A DNA stretch of 62,768 nucleotides from Rachicladosporium sp. CCFEE 5018 (Eukaryota; Ascomycota; Dothideomycetes; Cladosporiales; Cladosporiaceae). The notes beneath the pieces are model-generated. The model was not told the DNA's origin and did no database searches. It saw only the letters and a list, made by a program, of their open reading frames with translations. Location of the stretch: contig KZ111147.1 of the NCBI GenBank assembly GCA_002077045.2, positions 1,272,445-1,335,212 of the forward strand. Direction: 5' to 3'. Positions 20,465 through 30,395 of the stretch are shown piece after piece. Within the stretch, counting starts at the first letter, position 1. Each line of letters begins with the position of its first letter. The position numbers and the translations under genes are program-made.

Positions 20465-21955
20465 ATGCCCTCGTTCCACCAACTCACCCCAGAAGCACTC
20501 CTTGGTGGCAATGACTCAAAGAACGCTGCGACCACTTGTCGCGGTATCACAAGCTCGGGGCGACCTTGCAGGCGTGCCTTGGCGAGTCCTAGGAAAGGCA
20601 GCGGCGCCTCACTCGCGACAAGTGGCAAAGCAGAGGGAAATGGACTTTGCTGGCAGCATAGAGAGCAGGGCGAAAGCAGCGGCGGAGGAGATGAGCATGC
20701 GGGGCTCGATGGCGGTGAGAGCCTGCATATGAAGTCAGGGAAGATGGAGACTTTGAAGGAAAGAGGGAGCGTCGATACCTTCCTGGTACGGTTGGGCGTT
20801 GAAGGCGGCCCACTGGAGCAGAGCAGCCAGCGAAGGCCTCGAATACCCACAGATCGTGACCAGTCAAAGGCAAACATACGTGCGCAGAGACCACAGCAGT
20901 CTGAATACCCAGAGCGTCGTAATGCAGAACGCACGAAGAGGCCACGAAAGAAGGGCTCGTTTTGGTCAGCATTGTGCTGTATGGCCGACACCGCCGACAC
21001 CGATGATTACGTGGAAATTGTACGCCACAGAAACAGGAAAGCTGAGTCAAGGCGACCAGAAACGTCTCCCATGCGGCACGTCGATTGGCCAACGGATGCA
21101 CTTGGGCCCTCAACCCAGTCAAGCGATCCCTCTCGCTCGTCGGTTCCAGCTCGACGCCCAGGAAGTGAAGTTCCTACACGACCTTCGCTTCAGCATGGTA
21201 CTTCCACAGCTTCGCAGACGACGTCAATGCTAGCGCTCATACCTAAACACCTGACACCTCAGACTACCTCATCTCTCCTGACTGAGCTCAGCAGACCCCC
21301 AAATCCGCTTGACGAAGAAGGATATATCTACATCTTCTGGCTTACACCCTCTACGACCAACACGCCACCTGAGTCGACAGCGCGCGACCTTTTCTTCACG
21401 CCTGCGCGCCCTTCACAAGGCCGGAGGATATCGGATGTGCTCTCGGCTTACTCGGATGCCGGTGACACACATACCGCAGAGAAGACCGTTCTACTCAAGA
21501 TTGGCAGAGCGAACAACGTCCATCGCCGCATGACAGAATGGCAGCGCCAGTGCGGCTACGCTCTCACATTATTGCGATGGTATCCTTACGTACCTACTTC
21601 GTCTCATCCTTCTTCGCCCGCCGCTTCGCCGCCTCCATCAGCGAGTCGTGTGCCACCCAATCGGCAGTCTCCGCAACCTCAGCTCTATCCTGACCTCTCA
21701 AGGCCTAGTCCGAGAAGGGATAGCAGTGCAGTGAGGAAAGTTCCGCAAGTCAAGAAAGTTGAACGGCTTGTGCACTTGGAGCTCGCAGATCGCCAGGTGA
21801 AGCAGAAGTGTACTGTTTGTGGCCGGGCTCATAAAGAGTGGTTCTCGATCGCAGCTACGGAGAAGGGCGTACGGGGTGTCGACGAAGTCGTAAGACGATG
21901 GGTGGGCTGGGCGGAAGCGCAACAAGATGATAAGGGACAGGAGGTGTATGCTTAA
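20465..21955 (+). CDS. T5orf172 / GIY-YIG-like domain protein (Mug113 family)
   Basis: A 496-residue protein. An N-terminal Cys/His motif (CRGITSSGRPCRR ... LCWQH, about 25-63) resembles small zinc motifs found in fungal and phage proteins of this kind. A low-complexity Ser/Arg/Pro linker follows. The core starts at EGYIYIFWLTP (about 284), continues with VLLKIGRANNVHRRMTEWQRQCG (about 341), and closes with the helix KVERLVHLEL (about 431) and CTVCGRAHKEWF (about 448). This is the T5orf172 (DUF1766) fold related to GIY-YIG nucleases. In fission yeast a member is the meiotically up-regulated gene mug113; biochemical role unknown. Single exon; start at the first ATG after a run of stops. Confidence 0.88.
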   Translation: MPSFHQLTPEALLGGNDSKNAATTCRGITSSGRPCRRALASPRKGSGASLATSGKAEGNGLCWQHREQGESSGGGDEHAGLDGGESLHMKSGKMETLKERGSVDTFLVRLGVEGGPLEQSSQRRPRIPTDRDQSKANIRAQRPQQSEYPERRNAERTKRPRKKGSFWSALCCMADTADTDDYVEIVRHRNRKAESRRPETSPMRHVDWPTDALGPSTQSSDPSRSSVPARRPGSEVPTRPSLQHGTSTASQTTSMLALIPKHLTPQTTSSLLTELSRPPNPLDEEGYIYIFWLTPSTTNTPPESTARDLFFTPARPSQGRRISDVLSAYSDAGDTHTAEKTVLLKIGRANNVHRRMTEWQRQCGYALTLLRWYPYVPTSSHPSSPAASPPPSASRVPPNRQSPQPQLYPDLSRPSPRRDSSAVRKVPQVKKVERLVHLELADRQVKQKCTVCGRAHKEWFSIAATEKGVRGVDEVVRRWVGWAEAQQDDKGQEVYA

Positions 21956-22357
21956 GGATTCTTGCTAACGATCTGCCGGTGATCGAGCACTCCTCGGCAG
22001 TATTCTACATGGAGGTAGTGCTCCTCCCAGTATGATTGCAACTCTAGATACTCATCTCATCGCACCAAACAGAAGAACTTCTATGTTGTGCGCCGATACG
22101 CCTATCTGTGAGAATCACACCTCTCCACAGGAGACGTGGAACAATCTCCACTACAGACCCACATAATATGAGCACGAGCAATTGTCAGATGTCGAAGAGA
22201 GAACAGGCAAGTGCTGCCTAAGCATGTGGAGAAGACGCGGACACCAATGATCCGTTTGTCTCTCAGCGCCACATTATGCTCGAACCTCGCTGTTGTGGAT
22301 TCTTCTATAGTAGCAGAAGAACGTCTCAACTTCCAGAGAAAGAGCTGTCTATCCCAA
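21956..22357. other. Intergenic between convergent 3' ends
   Basis: About 400 bases between the Mug113-like gene and karyopherin copy 2. Nothing specific seen. Confidence 0.4.
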
Positions 22358-25300
22358 TCACAAACCTCTACATCCAACCCAGAATTCCCGCACTACATCG
22401 CGAGTCTTCACTCCTCCCCGTAAACCTACTACCTGCAGCAGAAAGCGATTCTTCACCTCATCTGGCTGCGCTACAGCCCACAGCGGAGCTTCAAGCCATT
22501 GTTTTGAACGGGGTAGGGTCACCAATACCCTTAGGGGAGCCGACACGTAGTCCAACTCAGAACGAGTTGCCTGTCCACTGACTTGTCGAATAAACGAGGA
22601 CGCGACAGCCTGTCCAAAGGCATCGACGATGCGCGAGCACATCGTGGCTTCGTCGGACGCATTCGTTGGACTGGCTGTGCGTAGCAGTCTTGACCAAAAT
22701 TCGAGAGCTGAGCGTTTTGGCAAGGGCTCGGCGGCTTCGATCGCCAGCAGGGTGAAGTTGAGGATCTGGGTGAGGATGTCTTCGGTTGCGGACAGAAGCA
22801 CCGCGACATACGTAGGAAACAGACGGACGAGGATGTCGATGCCGGATTGAGCGATTCCTGGATCGGTGCTCGGCTGCCCAAGCCTTAGCAAGAGGCCAAC
22901 GGTGTGATTGAAGACTGCTGTAATCTCCGAGGGTATTCTGATGCTATCTGAGCGGGAGTGCTGGACGATCAAGAGATCGGCCGTATGCAGCACTGCTTCG
23001 ACTTGTGGAGTGCTGATGGTGCACTGTTGAAGAAACGATACGGTGACTGAGGGCGGTAGCACAAACGGGCCCGGGACTGTCTCCGTGAACCCAGTTCGGA
23101 TCACTTCGCAGGCAGCGTCAACGACTTCTCCGTCATTGCCCAGTACCTCGAGGATCGAGAAGCAGCCAGTTATACGTTGCTGTATCGACTGACCCTCCTC
23201 CGTCGTCTGCCAGAAGTTCCGCTGGCCCGCTGGAGTGTCGTCGTCGTCGTATAGATTGATAGGGACGTCATCTGGTACCTGTAGAGCACGTCCGACGCTG
23301 GCAAGGCACTGCAGTGCGGCTACACCGGTTATTTGGCCCATCTCTGCGTCGCCTCCTGCCATCTGCTCCTTGGCGTATGCGATGTCTTTCTCAACATTGT
23401 CGAGCATTGCAGCGAGTGGTCTCACTTTGGTGCTCTCCGGGGAAAGTGCCTGTGCTATCGCAGCTATGGCGCCGATTACCTTCTCCTTGCCGTATGGTTC
23501 GCAGGTCGGAGAGACCAGGTAGTTCTGATACTGTGCCAGGAAGCCATCCAGTTCGCCCGTCAGACTATGCCGACATGTATAGCACAGAGAAGATATTGAC
23601 TTCGCTGACGCCGTAGTAAACGAAGGCGTGGCTAATGATGCAAAGAGAAATCGTAGTGCGTCTGGGAGAGCTTCGGCGTGACGCTCCATGTAAGCACCGT
23701 AATTGCCGATCATGTCAATCGCTGTCTTACGGACTTGCACAGGTATCTTCTGGGTAAAGTCACCCATCTCGTGATAAAGTCCTCCTGATTGGAATAGCGA
23801 TGTCAGGTGTCTGTCGCTCGATTGGTCCTCGAGCACGTTATCGGCGATGGCGTTCAACGAGAATATCGATGCTTCCAAGGCACGCCATGATTTCTCTCGT
23901 AGAGCCTCCACCGCGAGATTGATGAGCCGAGTGAGCATATCTTCCCTCAAGAAGACGTACATTGATGAGAAAAGATCGGTCGTATCGGCTCTGAAAGTTG
24001 CAAAGCCCTCCTTCTCACTGTCGCCCCAATCCTTGGTAATGCTACCTGGTGGCGTGTATAGCTTCTTCCACAAGGAGTCTACGACCTCGTGAGAGACCTG
24101 GCGTGCGTGTATGACCCACGGAGTATGAAGTTCGCTTGGATCCTCCTCACTGAAGCACAGATCGGTCACTGTCTCTGTGTACGTATTCCAAAATTCAATG
24201 GTTAGTCCCGATAGCTCATCGTCGTCACCGGGGTAGCCGGAACCCCTCAGCATTGACAGCAACAAGGGCATTGTCACTTGGCTGCGAGGATGATCCGGTC
24301 TCTCGATGATATCTTGAACCACTGCAATACCGTATGCGATCACAAAGGGTCCTGCACCATGATGAGAAGCCCCTTCTTCTGCTAGGTGTGTTTGCAATCG
24401 TGGGCCTTCCACTTCGCCAAGGAACTGCGCCAGACGATCGAGGTTCTGAGCGTCGAAGAAGCTGGTGTAGGATTCGAGCAGGTCAATGAACACGGTCAAC
24501 GCGTCACCCTCGGATTTTTCGCTCATGAGGAGATTCATCGCATCTGGAAGAAGGCCTTGTAGGCACGCAAGCGCGTCTGGTTTGCCGGGCCACATAGGCT
24601 GAGCATAAGTCGCCCAAGTTGAGAAACAATGCAAAGCCACGCTTGGGCCGTTCGACTGTCCTGACATTGCAAAACGCATGAGCGCAACTGCGTCTCCTAT
24701 TTCACCCTCCATTTGCACATGCAGACGAGCATGCTTTGGTCCAGAATACTCCATTTTCGTCAGCTCGTCGGCCAAGGAGGCCGTGAACCACAACAACGCA
24801 ACATACTGGTGCGTAGACAGACCTTGCAGTAGCTCCTCAGTGGATGTCGTGATAGCTTCTACATCCTCTAGGGTTTCGGGACCCACGCTAAACGCACATA
24901 TGAGATGCAGAAGAGGTCGCTTCCATGCAAATGGCACACGTGTAAAGAAGGTCACCAATGTCGAGCAGAGCTTCCGAATCACAAGTGGCTTATCTGTAGC
25001 GTTCACAAGGCGGACAAACCAGGAGACTAGGCGTTGCAGTATGTGTTGGGATGTCGCTTCGTCGAGTGAAGCCCTATAGATAAGTAAGTAAGATGTTTGG
25101 ACTTACTATGGCTTCACCGAAAGTCTACGCCCTCTCCTGAGCTGCTATCGACGCGTTCGCACCAGCGAGTTCTGCCATGTGATGTCGCTGAGAGAAGGGT
25201 TCTCTGCAATGCAAGACCTTCCCTAAAGGAACCTCTCGCGGATTTAGCAGCTCAATACCCACTGTCGCACCTACGTCGACAGCAGTCCAGGAGAGCCTCA

Positions 25301-25572
25301 GACTTCTTAGAGACCTGAGGGTAACTCAGGGTCGGATGTTGAACTGACCCATCACTGTTGAGCTTCACTGTGAACGTCAGTGCTCCGAAGAAGCGCACGT
25401 TAATATCGTTGTCGCCGAGCAGCGCGTCCGCCAACTGCCAGCCCTCGTCCGACCGTTGCAGCAGTTGTAGCTGGTCTTGAATTTGGACGATGATAGTAGC
25501 ATTGCCTGGTTGGTACAGGCGTTTGACGAGGCTGGCCACTTCAGCGACCGACTGAGGTGGCGCCACCGCCAT
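22358..25572 (-). CDS. Importin-beta family karyopherin (importin-13/Kap122 type), copy 2, complete
   Basis: Exons 25572-25349 and 25073-22358 (979 residues) around a 275-nt intron; the junction completes a glycine codon and gives VKLNSDG/ASLDEATSQHILQRL, the expected run through the first HEAT repeats. The N-terminus has the importin-beta-like segment QLQLLQRSDEGWQLADALL then VRFFGALTFTVKL. The rest is a HEAT-repeat solenoid ending TRDVVREFWVGCRGL, typical of importin-13/transportin-3/Kap122 relatives. It moves cargo through nuclear pores with Ran; cargo unknown. Diverges from ORC2 (175 bp between starts). Positions 23394-25572 are duplicated at 30396-32576. Confidence 0.85.
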
Positions 25573-25747
25573 GGTGAGCGGAGTGTTGGTGTGTAGTGTG
25601 AGGTGAAGTGGACTGGAGATGCAGGCAAATAAATACATATATGTAGTCGGGGAAGCGGTCCGCACTTCCGACGCTTCACGCGACGCGAACCACCATGCTT
25701 TACGTGTATCATGTAGGACTCCTGGTTGCAGTGCAGTGCACTTGAGC
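25573..25747. promoter_or_regulatory. Compact divergent promoter, karyopherin / ORC2 (copy 2)
   Basis: 175 bases between starts. The half next to the karyopherin gene, including a TACATATATGTA palindrome-like stretch, is almost identical to 32577-32746; the half next to ORC2 differs strongly between the copies after GCGACGCGAAC. Confidence 0.45.
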
Positions 25748-26389
25748 ATGTCGAAGCGTCGCCGCGATGAGAATGAAGATGGCGAGTCACCGACACCCAG
25801 AAAGTCGAGAAGGTCGACAAGGGGCAGCGAGATTGCTACGAGCAGCCCAGTGGCAGCAGAGACACCTTCAGGGAGGAAGTCGATACTACGAGGCACACCG
25901 ACGAAGTTGAATGGGCTGAAGGATTTTGTGCCTTCGCCCAGTCCACTGAAGAAAGTGCTGTTCACGACACCTTCGCAGACCACACGAGGCGCGGAGAAAG
26001 ACGATGAAGCTACGCCAATCACATCACGAAACGACCGATCAGCTCGTAGAAAGAGCGCAAGGACATTAGAGGTGGTGCGGGATGACAGCGATACTGAGGG
26101 AGACATTGCGGAAGCACAGCTCGCTGCCGAGATTCTTGACGACGTCGAGGGTGAGGCAGTCTCCGATGAGGACATCATTGGTGTGGCCATCCCGGATGCT
26201 ACGCAAGACACGCTTACGAAGATTGCAAGACCACGCGGCAGACCCAAGGGCAAGCGAAGAGAGCGAACTCCCACACCTCCTCCTGACCTGCCGCCTCACG
26301 AGCTGTACTTCTACCAGAATCGACCAGGAGCCACGAAAACGTCGGCCAACACGTTGTCGTCCCAGCTGTTGCTCAATCACGAGACGTAC
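25748..26389 (+). pseudogene. ORC2: ORC2 copy 2, N-terminal fragment (disrupted)
   Basis: Encodes about the first 214 residues of the origin recognition complex subunit 2, from MSKRRRDENEDGESPTPRKS to SSQLLLNHETY, closely matching the intact gene at 32747. It contains only the disordered basic/acidic N-terminal region and a short conserved piece (PPHELYFYQNRPG); the ATPase-like and winged-helix parts are absent. At 26390 the sequence switches to the 3' portion of the deacetylase gene on the other strand. The frame runs on for 78 unrelated codons to 26623. The missing C-terminal part resumes at 49513. As ORC2 is essential in fungi, the intact copy at 32747 presumably supplies the function. Confidence 0.92.
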
Positions 26390-29383
26390 AGTTGTCTGAA
26401 CCGCCGCCACTGGAGCTGGTGGCTTGCCATTGCCCGTGTGTGGCCCCAGCCTCGCTTTCTGCGCCGGCGTGAGACCAGTAGCGGTCTTCGTCTCGGCTGG
26501 TGCAACCATAGCAGCTTTCCGCGCCGCAGCATTCAGCCGTCTAGTCTCAGCACCCTTCAGCGCGCTGGCACGCCTCTCAGCCGCCAACCTCTCCTTGAGC
26601 TTCCGCTCGTGCTCTTCCTTTGAGATCGGTGGGTTCAAGCGTAGCTTGCTCGTCTTGGCTACCAGAGCATCGAAGTCGGAGACGTTGTTGGGCTGCACTG
26701 GTGTGGGCGAAGTCGGCATCGCCTTGGTCGGAAGTGGCTGTGGCGCAAGCGTCATCCCATTCTCCACTGACCGTGAGCCTACGGCAGGCGACACTGGCGC
26801 GCTGGCGCTATCCGTGATCCTACTCGTTCCAGCTGGCTTCGCAGGCGACCTGGTCTTCTTGACCTGCACACTCGGCTTCGCCGTCACCCTGAGCACAGCA
26901 GGCGGTCTCATCGCGCCACTAACCATGCCGCCTGGTGCAGGAACAGCAGGAACGGCAGACATAGGAGGCGCTACGCTCTCGTCTGACAGAACGCTCATGG
27001 TGCTCGCCATACTACTTCGGCGACTCGTGCGCCTCTGCTGAGTGACCTGCGGTACAGCTTCGGTGCTAGAAGGTAATTCCGCGATAGTGCGCCTTCTATC
27101 GGTCTTCGATACAACGTGTAAATGCTCTGAGCTACCTGCACGCGCTGGCTTAGTCGCGCGAGTACGCAGTTGGCGAGCGGCGTCTCCCTCGACGATCGTA
27201 GGAGGGCTGACAAATCGCTTCTCAGCCTTCGGACCCGTGAGCTCTTCAGCTGTACAGGAAAAGGTTTGACGGTTCTGCGGGATGAGCAATTTGGAAAGTT
27301 CCTGGGCAGCGGTGATCCAGTCGACTTCAGGCGGTGGTGGAGTTGGCGGTCGAGCTTCGGCTGGAACTTCTCGCATGGTGCCAGAGATCGTACGGGCGTA
27401 TCTTTGCGCATCGACGACCTTGTATGCGAAGGACTCTGTTGGCGTGGCGTACGTTGGTTGCTGGCCTACGCGGACTTTCTTGCCTGCACCTGGTGGAGGC
27501 GGTGGGTGAATCTTGTTCTCCAGTGCGGTGAGATTGGCAGCGGACCACCAAGAGGGGTCGTAACGACCAAGTCCGCTGCCATGGCTGAGCGACATACTGT
27601 CGAGCTGCTGCTCAAGGCTCAGAGCACCATTTGCACCATGCATTGATCTTCCCAGCCCGCTCTGCTGCGGAGGATATGCCGAGTTCGTGATCGATGTCTC
27701 CGGCAAGCAGAGTCCGGAGAGGTGGCTCAGCACGCCACTGCAGAGCGCTCGATCACTATAGCCACCTTCGAGCACAGAGACCACGCGACCATCGCAGCCA
27801 CTTCCAGTCTCTTGAGAGAGCTGCACGATATCACTGGTGAAGCGAGCATAGAATTCGGTCGGCACATTGACCTTGTGACGCTGCATGCCTTCGCCTTCGT
27901 ACTCGGAAGCATCGAACCCAGCGGAGATGAATATTGCGGCCTTGGGCTGCACCTTACCTTCACTTCGCACTCGTTCTGTGTGATGGCGCAAAAAGACTCG
28001 TGCCTTGTCGATGAGCACTCGATATCGATCCTCGTATAGCTGCCAGAACTCATCAATCGACTTCCAAGTCTGCAGGTGTACGTTCCAGATCGATTGACAG
28101 TGCGCGTTCTCGATGCACAAGCTGGCTGCCTGCACTTTTTCATCATCGCCCAGCTCACAGGGATAGCTGTTAATATCGTGAAGACTGTAGTAGCCGATGT
28201 CTGGGCCCAGCTTCGACTTATTGAGCTTGCCGTTCTGTCGCTTGACATAGTTCTTGCCGTTTCGTTCCCACGTGATTGCCTGACTGCCGTCGCCATGGTG
28301 CAGGTCGAAGTCAATGATTGCAGCGTGGGTCAGTCCGTGCGTCTGCGCGGCATACTCGAGCCCTACATGCACGTTGTTGAGCCAACAAAAGCCAGAAGGG
28401 AAGTCTGCGCTGCAGTGATGGCCTGGTGGTCGGACTGCGACAAAGGCTCGACTTGTCTGGGTCCTACTGTCAAATACAGCATCCACGGCATCTGCCACAC
28501 CCCCAAGGGCGCCCTGAAACGCCTGCAGCGACTCCTGACACAGGTACAGATCGCCCTGATGGAACGTCCGCTTCTCAATCCCATCAGTCGACGCCGAGCG
28601 AGTTAGCTCCTTCTCCCCCTTTGCGAGCCTCTCCCCAGCTAGTCCGCACATCCCCCTCAGCTCGCCCATCCACGCAGTCCCATGCACACTTGTCACACAA
28701 GGACTCGTGACCTCCAGCTCCCGTGCAGTCCGCCTGATCTTGAACGGCGGCGGCCCATCGGTTTTCCTCTCTGGATGCGGCGCATGCCTTCCTCCCTGCT
28801 CATGCCCTCCCATCCTCACAAACGCAGTCGCAGCTCCTAGCACACCAGCGTGTAGTCTCTCGGGTCTCTCTACGATCATAGCCAGATTGCCTTTGCTCGT
28901 CTTCGGCCGTGAAAAGCGGTGCCCGTAGCAAGCATCATGCAGCACTACTAGAGTCTCCGCTACTACATCGTCCTCCATCTTCGCCAGCTCGCGTGCAAAG
29001 TGGATCTTCGCGACGTCCGGTGCAGTCAACACCACTGGCTCTACAATCGGCTTCATGGTCGCCTGTGCCTCCCTAAGGCCAGAGATCAGGTTGCTGATGG
29101 AGCGTTTGGGTGTTGGGCGTTTCTCTGCTTGATCTGGAGTGTGCTGACCGGGCAAAGAGGAGCGGGACTGCTGCCTGTTCAATCGGGGGGAAGGAGCGGC
29201 TTGCGGTGTTGTCTGTCTAGAGGGAGTGCGGCGGGCGGAGTGGGGCGTTGGCGGGGCATTGCGGGCGGTGGATGGTCCTGGAGTGCCCGGGAGAGGGGTG
29301 TCGCTTGTAGTCCCCTCCATGCTTGTTTGACTGGGATCCAGGAGTGGACGTCCAGGGCCAGGCGAGGAGTTTGGGTAGGCCAT
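26066..29383 (-). CDS. HOS3: Class II (Hos3-type) histone deacetylase, C-terminus cut and fused to antisense ORC2
   Basis: The 1105-codon frame is deacetylase down to 26390 (about 998 residues), then 107 codons of antisense ORC2. After a Ser/Thr/Pro-rich leader the catalytic domain spans about 130-570. It contains the VRPPGHHCSADFPSGFC loop, NNVHVGLEYA, the zinc/charge-relay motif IIDFDLHHGDGSQ, the third metal ligand region SAGFDASEYE, and VLEGGYSDRAL. These are the active-site residues of Zn-dependent deacetylases, and the layout fits fungal Hos3. A long disordered tail with TNNV..FDALVAKTSKLRL follows and breaks off at AAVQTT. The catalytic part is intact, so the product may be active if the junction is real. 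It diverges from ATP23 (229 bp). Confidence 0.88.
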   Translation of the reverse strand: MAYPNSSPGPGRPLLDPSQTSMEGTTSDTPLPGTPGPSTARNAPPTPHSARRTPSRQTTPQAAPSPRLNRQQSRSSLPGQHTPDQAEKRPTPKRSISNLISGLREAQATMKPIVEPVVLTAPDVAKIHFARELAKMEDDVVAETLVVLHDACYGHRFSRPKTSKGNLAMIVERPERLHAGVLGAATAFVRMGGHEQGGRHAPHPERKTDGPPPFKIRRTARELEVTSPCVTSVHGTAWMGELRGMCGLAGERLAKGEKELTRSASTDGIEKRTFHQGDLYLCQESLQAFQGALGGVADAVDAVFDSRTQTSRAFVAVRPPGHHCSADFPSGFCWLNNVHVGLEYAAQTHGLTHAAIIDFDLHHGDGSQAITWERNGKNYVKRQNGKLNKSKLGPDIGYYSLHDINSYPCELGDDEKVQAASLCIENAHCQSIWNVHLQTWKSIDEFWQLYEDRYRVLIDKARVFLRHHTERVRSEGKVQPKAAIFISAGFDASEYEGEGMQRHKVNVPTEFYARFTSDIVQLSQETGSGCDGRVVSVLEGGYSDRALCSGVLSHLSGLCLPETSITNSAYPPQQSGLGRSMHGANGALSLEQQLDSMSLSHGSGLGRYDPSWWSAANLTALENKIHPPPPPGAGKKVRVGQQPTYATPTESFAYKVVDAQRYARTISGTMREVPAEARPPTPPPPEVDWITAAQELSKLLIPQNRQTFSCTAEELTGPKAEKRFVSPPTIVEGDAARQLRTRATKPARAGSSEHLHVVSKTDRRRTIAELPSSTEAVPQVTQQRRTSRRSSMASTMSVLSDESVAPPMSAVPAVPAPGGMVSGAMRPPAVLRVTAKPSVQVKKTRSPAKPAGTSRITDSASAPVSPAVGSRSVENGMTLAPQPLPTKAMPTSPTPVQPNNVSDFDALVAKTSKLRLNPPISKEEHERKLKERLAAERRASALKGAETRRLNAAARKAAMVAPAETKTATGLTPAQKARLGPHTGNGKPPAPVAAVQTTVRLVIEQQLGRQRVGRRFRGSWSILVEVQLVRRQVRRRCGSSLSSLALGSAAWSCNLRKRVLRSIRDGHTNDVLIGDCLTLDVVKNLGSELCFRNVSLSIAVIPHHL

Positions 29384-29612
29384 GCTCGCTGCCTCCGCGC
29401 CGTTGGGCGCCTATATTGTTCACACAGGTATGAGACAAGTCTCGCAGTGACGTCCTGTTGTACGACGCGAAAGAAGTCGCGTTTGATGCGCACCAATCAT
29501 GTCTCAGCACGGCGATGCCTTGGCATATCATCGTACTCGACACATTAGAACTCCATTCACGGTAATGATAGCATCCATTGCTCGAAGCGATCGACCGTAG
29601 AGCTCTTCTATC

Positions 29613-30295
29613 ATGGCGGTGTCCACCACCCAGACCGCTAACCCGCCAACATCCACCCCCATCTCCTCCGCCGACTTCGAGACCTTCTACAACTGGTCGA
29701 CCTTCTTCTCCATCCTCACCGGCCGCGCAGACCCCACCCTCCGCCAAAAGTACTACGACCACCACGACGACATCAACGAGGAAAAGTACACCACTCGCTG
29801 CAACAACGACAAAGAATGGTTCTTCAAGCACTCCCCCATAATCCGCTTCATGTCACATAATATCGACCTCCTTGCCCCAAGCTCAGGCAGCGCATCAATC
29901 ACAAGCGATACAGTGACGTGCGCTCGCTGTCCTACTTCCCAGGCAGGTGGCTTCAGCCCCACGCACGGCATCTTGATATGCGCAAATCACATCCGGAATC
30001 GAGGGCATTTGGAAGACACACTGGCGCATGAGATGGTGCATGCCTACGACCACATGCGGTTCAAGCTCGACCCTTACGATCTACGGCACGCGGCCTGTAT
30101 GGAGATCAGGGCGAGCACGTTAAGCGGGGAGTGTAGATGGGGTAGAGAATTCTTCACACGGGGCCAGTGGGGACTGACGCAGCAGTTGCAGGAGTGTGTG
30201 AGGCGGAGGGCGACGCTGAGTGTAGCTGCGAGACCGGCGTGTAAGGATGACGTGCAGGCGGTGAGGGTCGTGGATGAGGTTTGGGAGGGGTGCTT
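29613..30295 (+). CDS. ATP23: Mitochondrial inner-membrane protease Atp23, 3' end in the gap
   Basis: 227 residues visible. This M76 metalloprotease of the intermembrane space matures Atp6 and acts as an F1Fo-ATPase assembly chaperone. The zinc motif HEMVHAYD (about 139-146) is present, with the conserved flanking parts CNNDKEWFFKHSPIIRFM, GILICANHI and LRHAACMEIRASTLSGECRWG, and further cysteines as in the family. The gap falls where only the last conserved Cys/Pro-Phe region would remain, so probably only about 10-30 residues are missing. The open frame that runs through the Ns into the next contig is an artefact. Confidence 0.93.
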
Positions 30296-30395
30296 NNNNN
30301 NNNNNNNNNNNNNNNNNNNNNNNNNNNNNNNNNNNNNNNNNNNNNNNNNNNNNNNNNNNNNNNNNNNNNNNNNNNNNNNNNNNNNNNNNNNNNNN
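30296..30395. other. Assembly gap of exactly 100 N
   Basis: A round 100-N run marks a scaffold join of unknown true size. ATP23 ends on the left, and a karyopherin fragment homologous to 23394 onward begins on the right. Confidence 0.98.

Larger units (their letters stand above)
23394..26389. repeat. Left part of homeologous block, copy 2
   Basis: Co-linear with 30396-33388: karyopherin exons, intron, divergent promoter and the first part of ORC2. Coding parts differ by about 1-3%, the karyopherin intron by about 10%. Similarity stops abruptly at 26389 inside ORC2. Confidence 0.95.
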
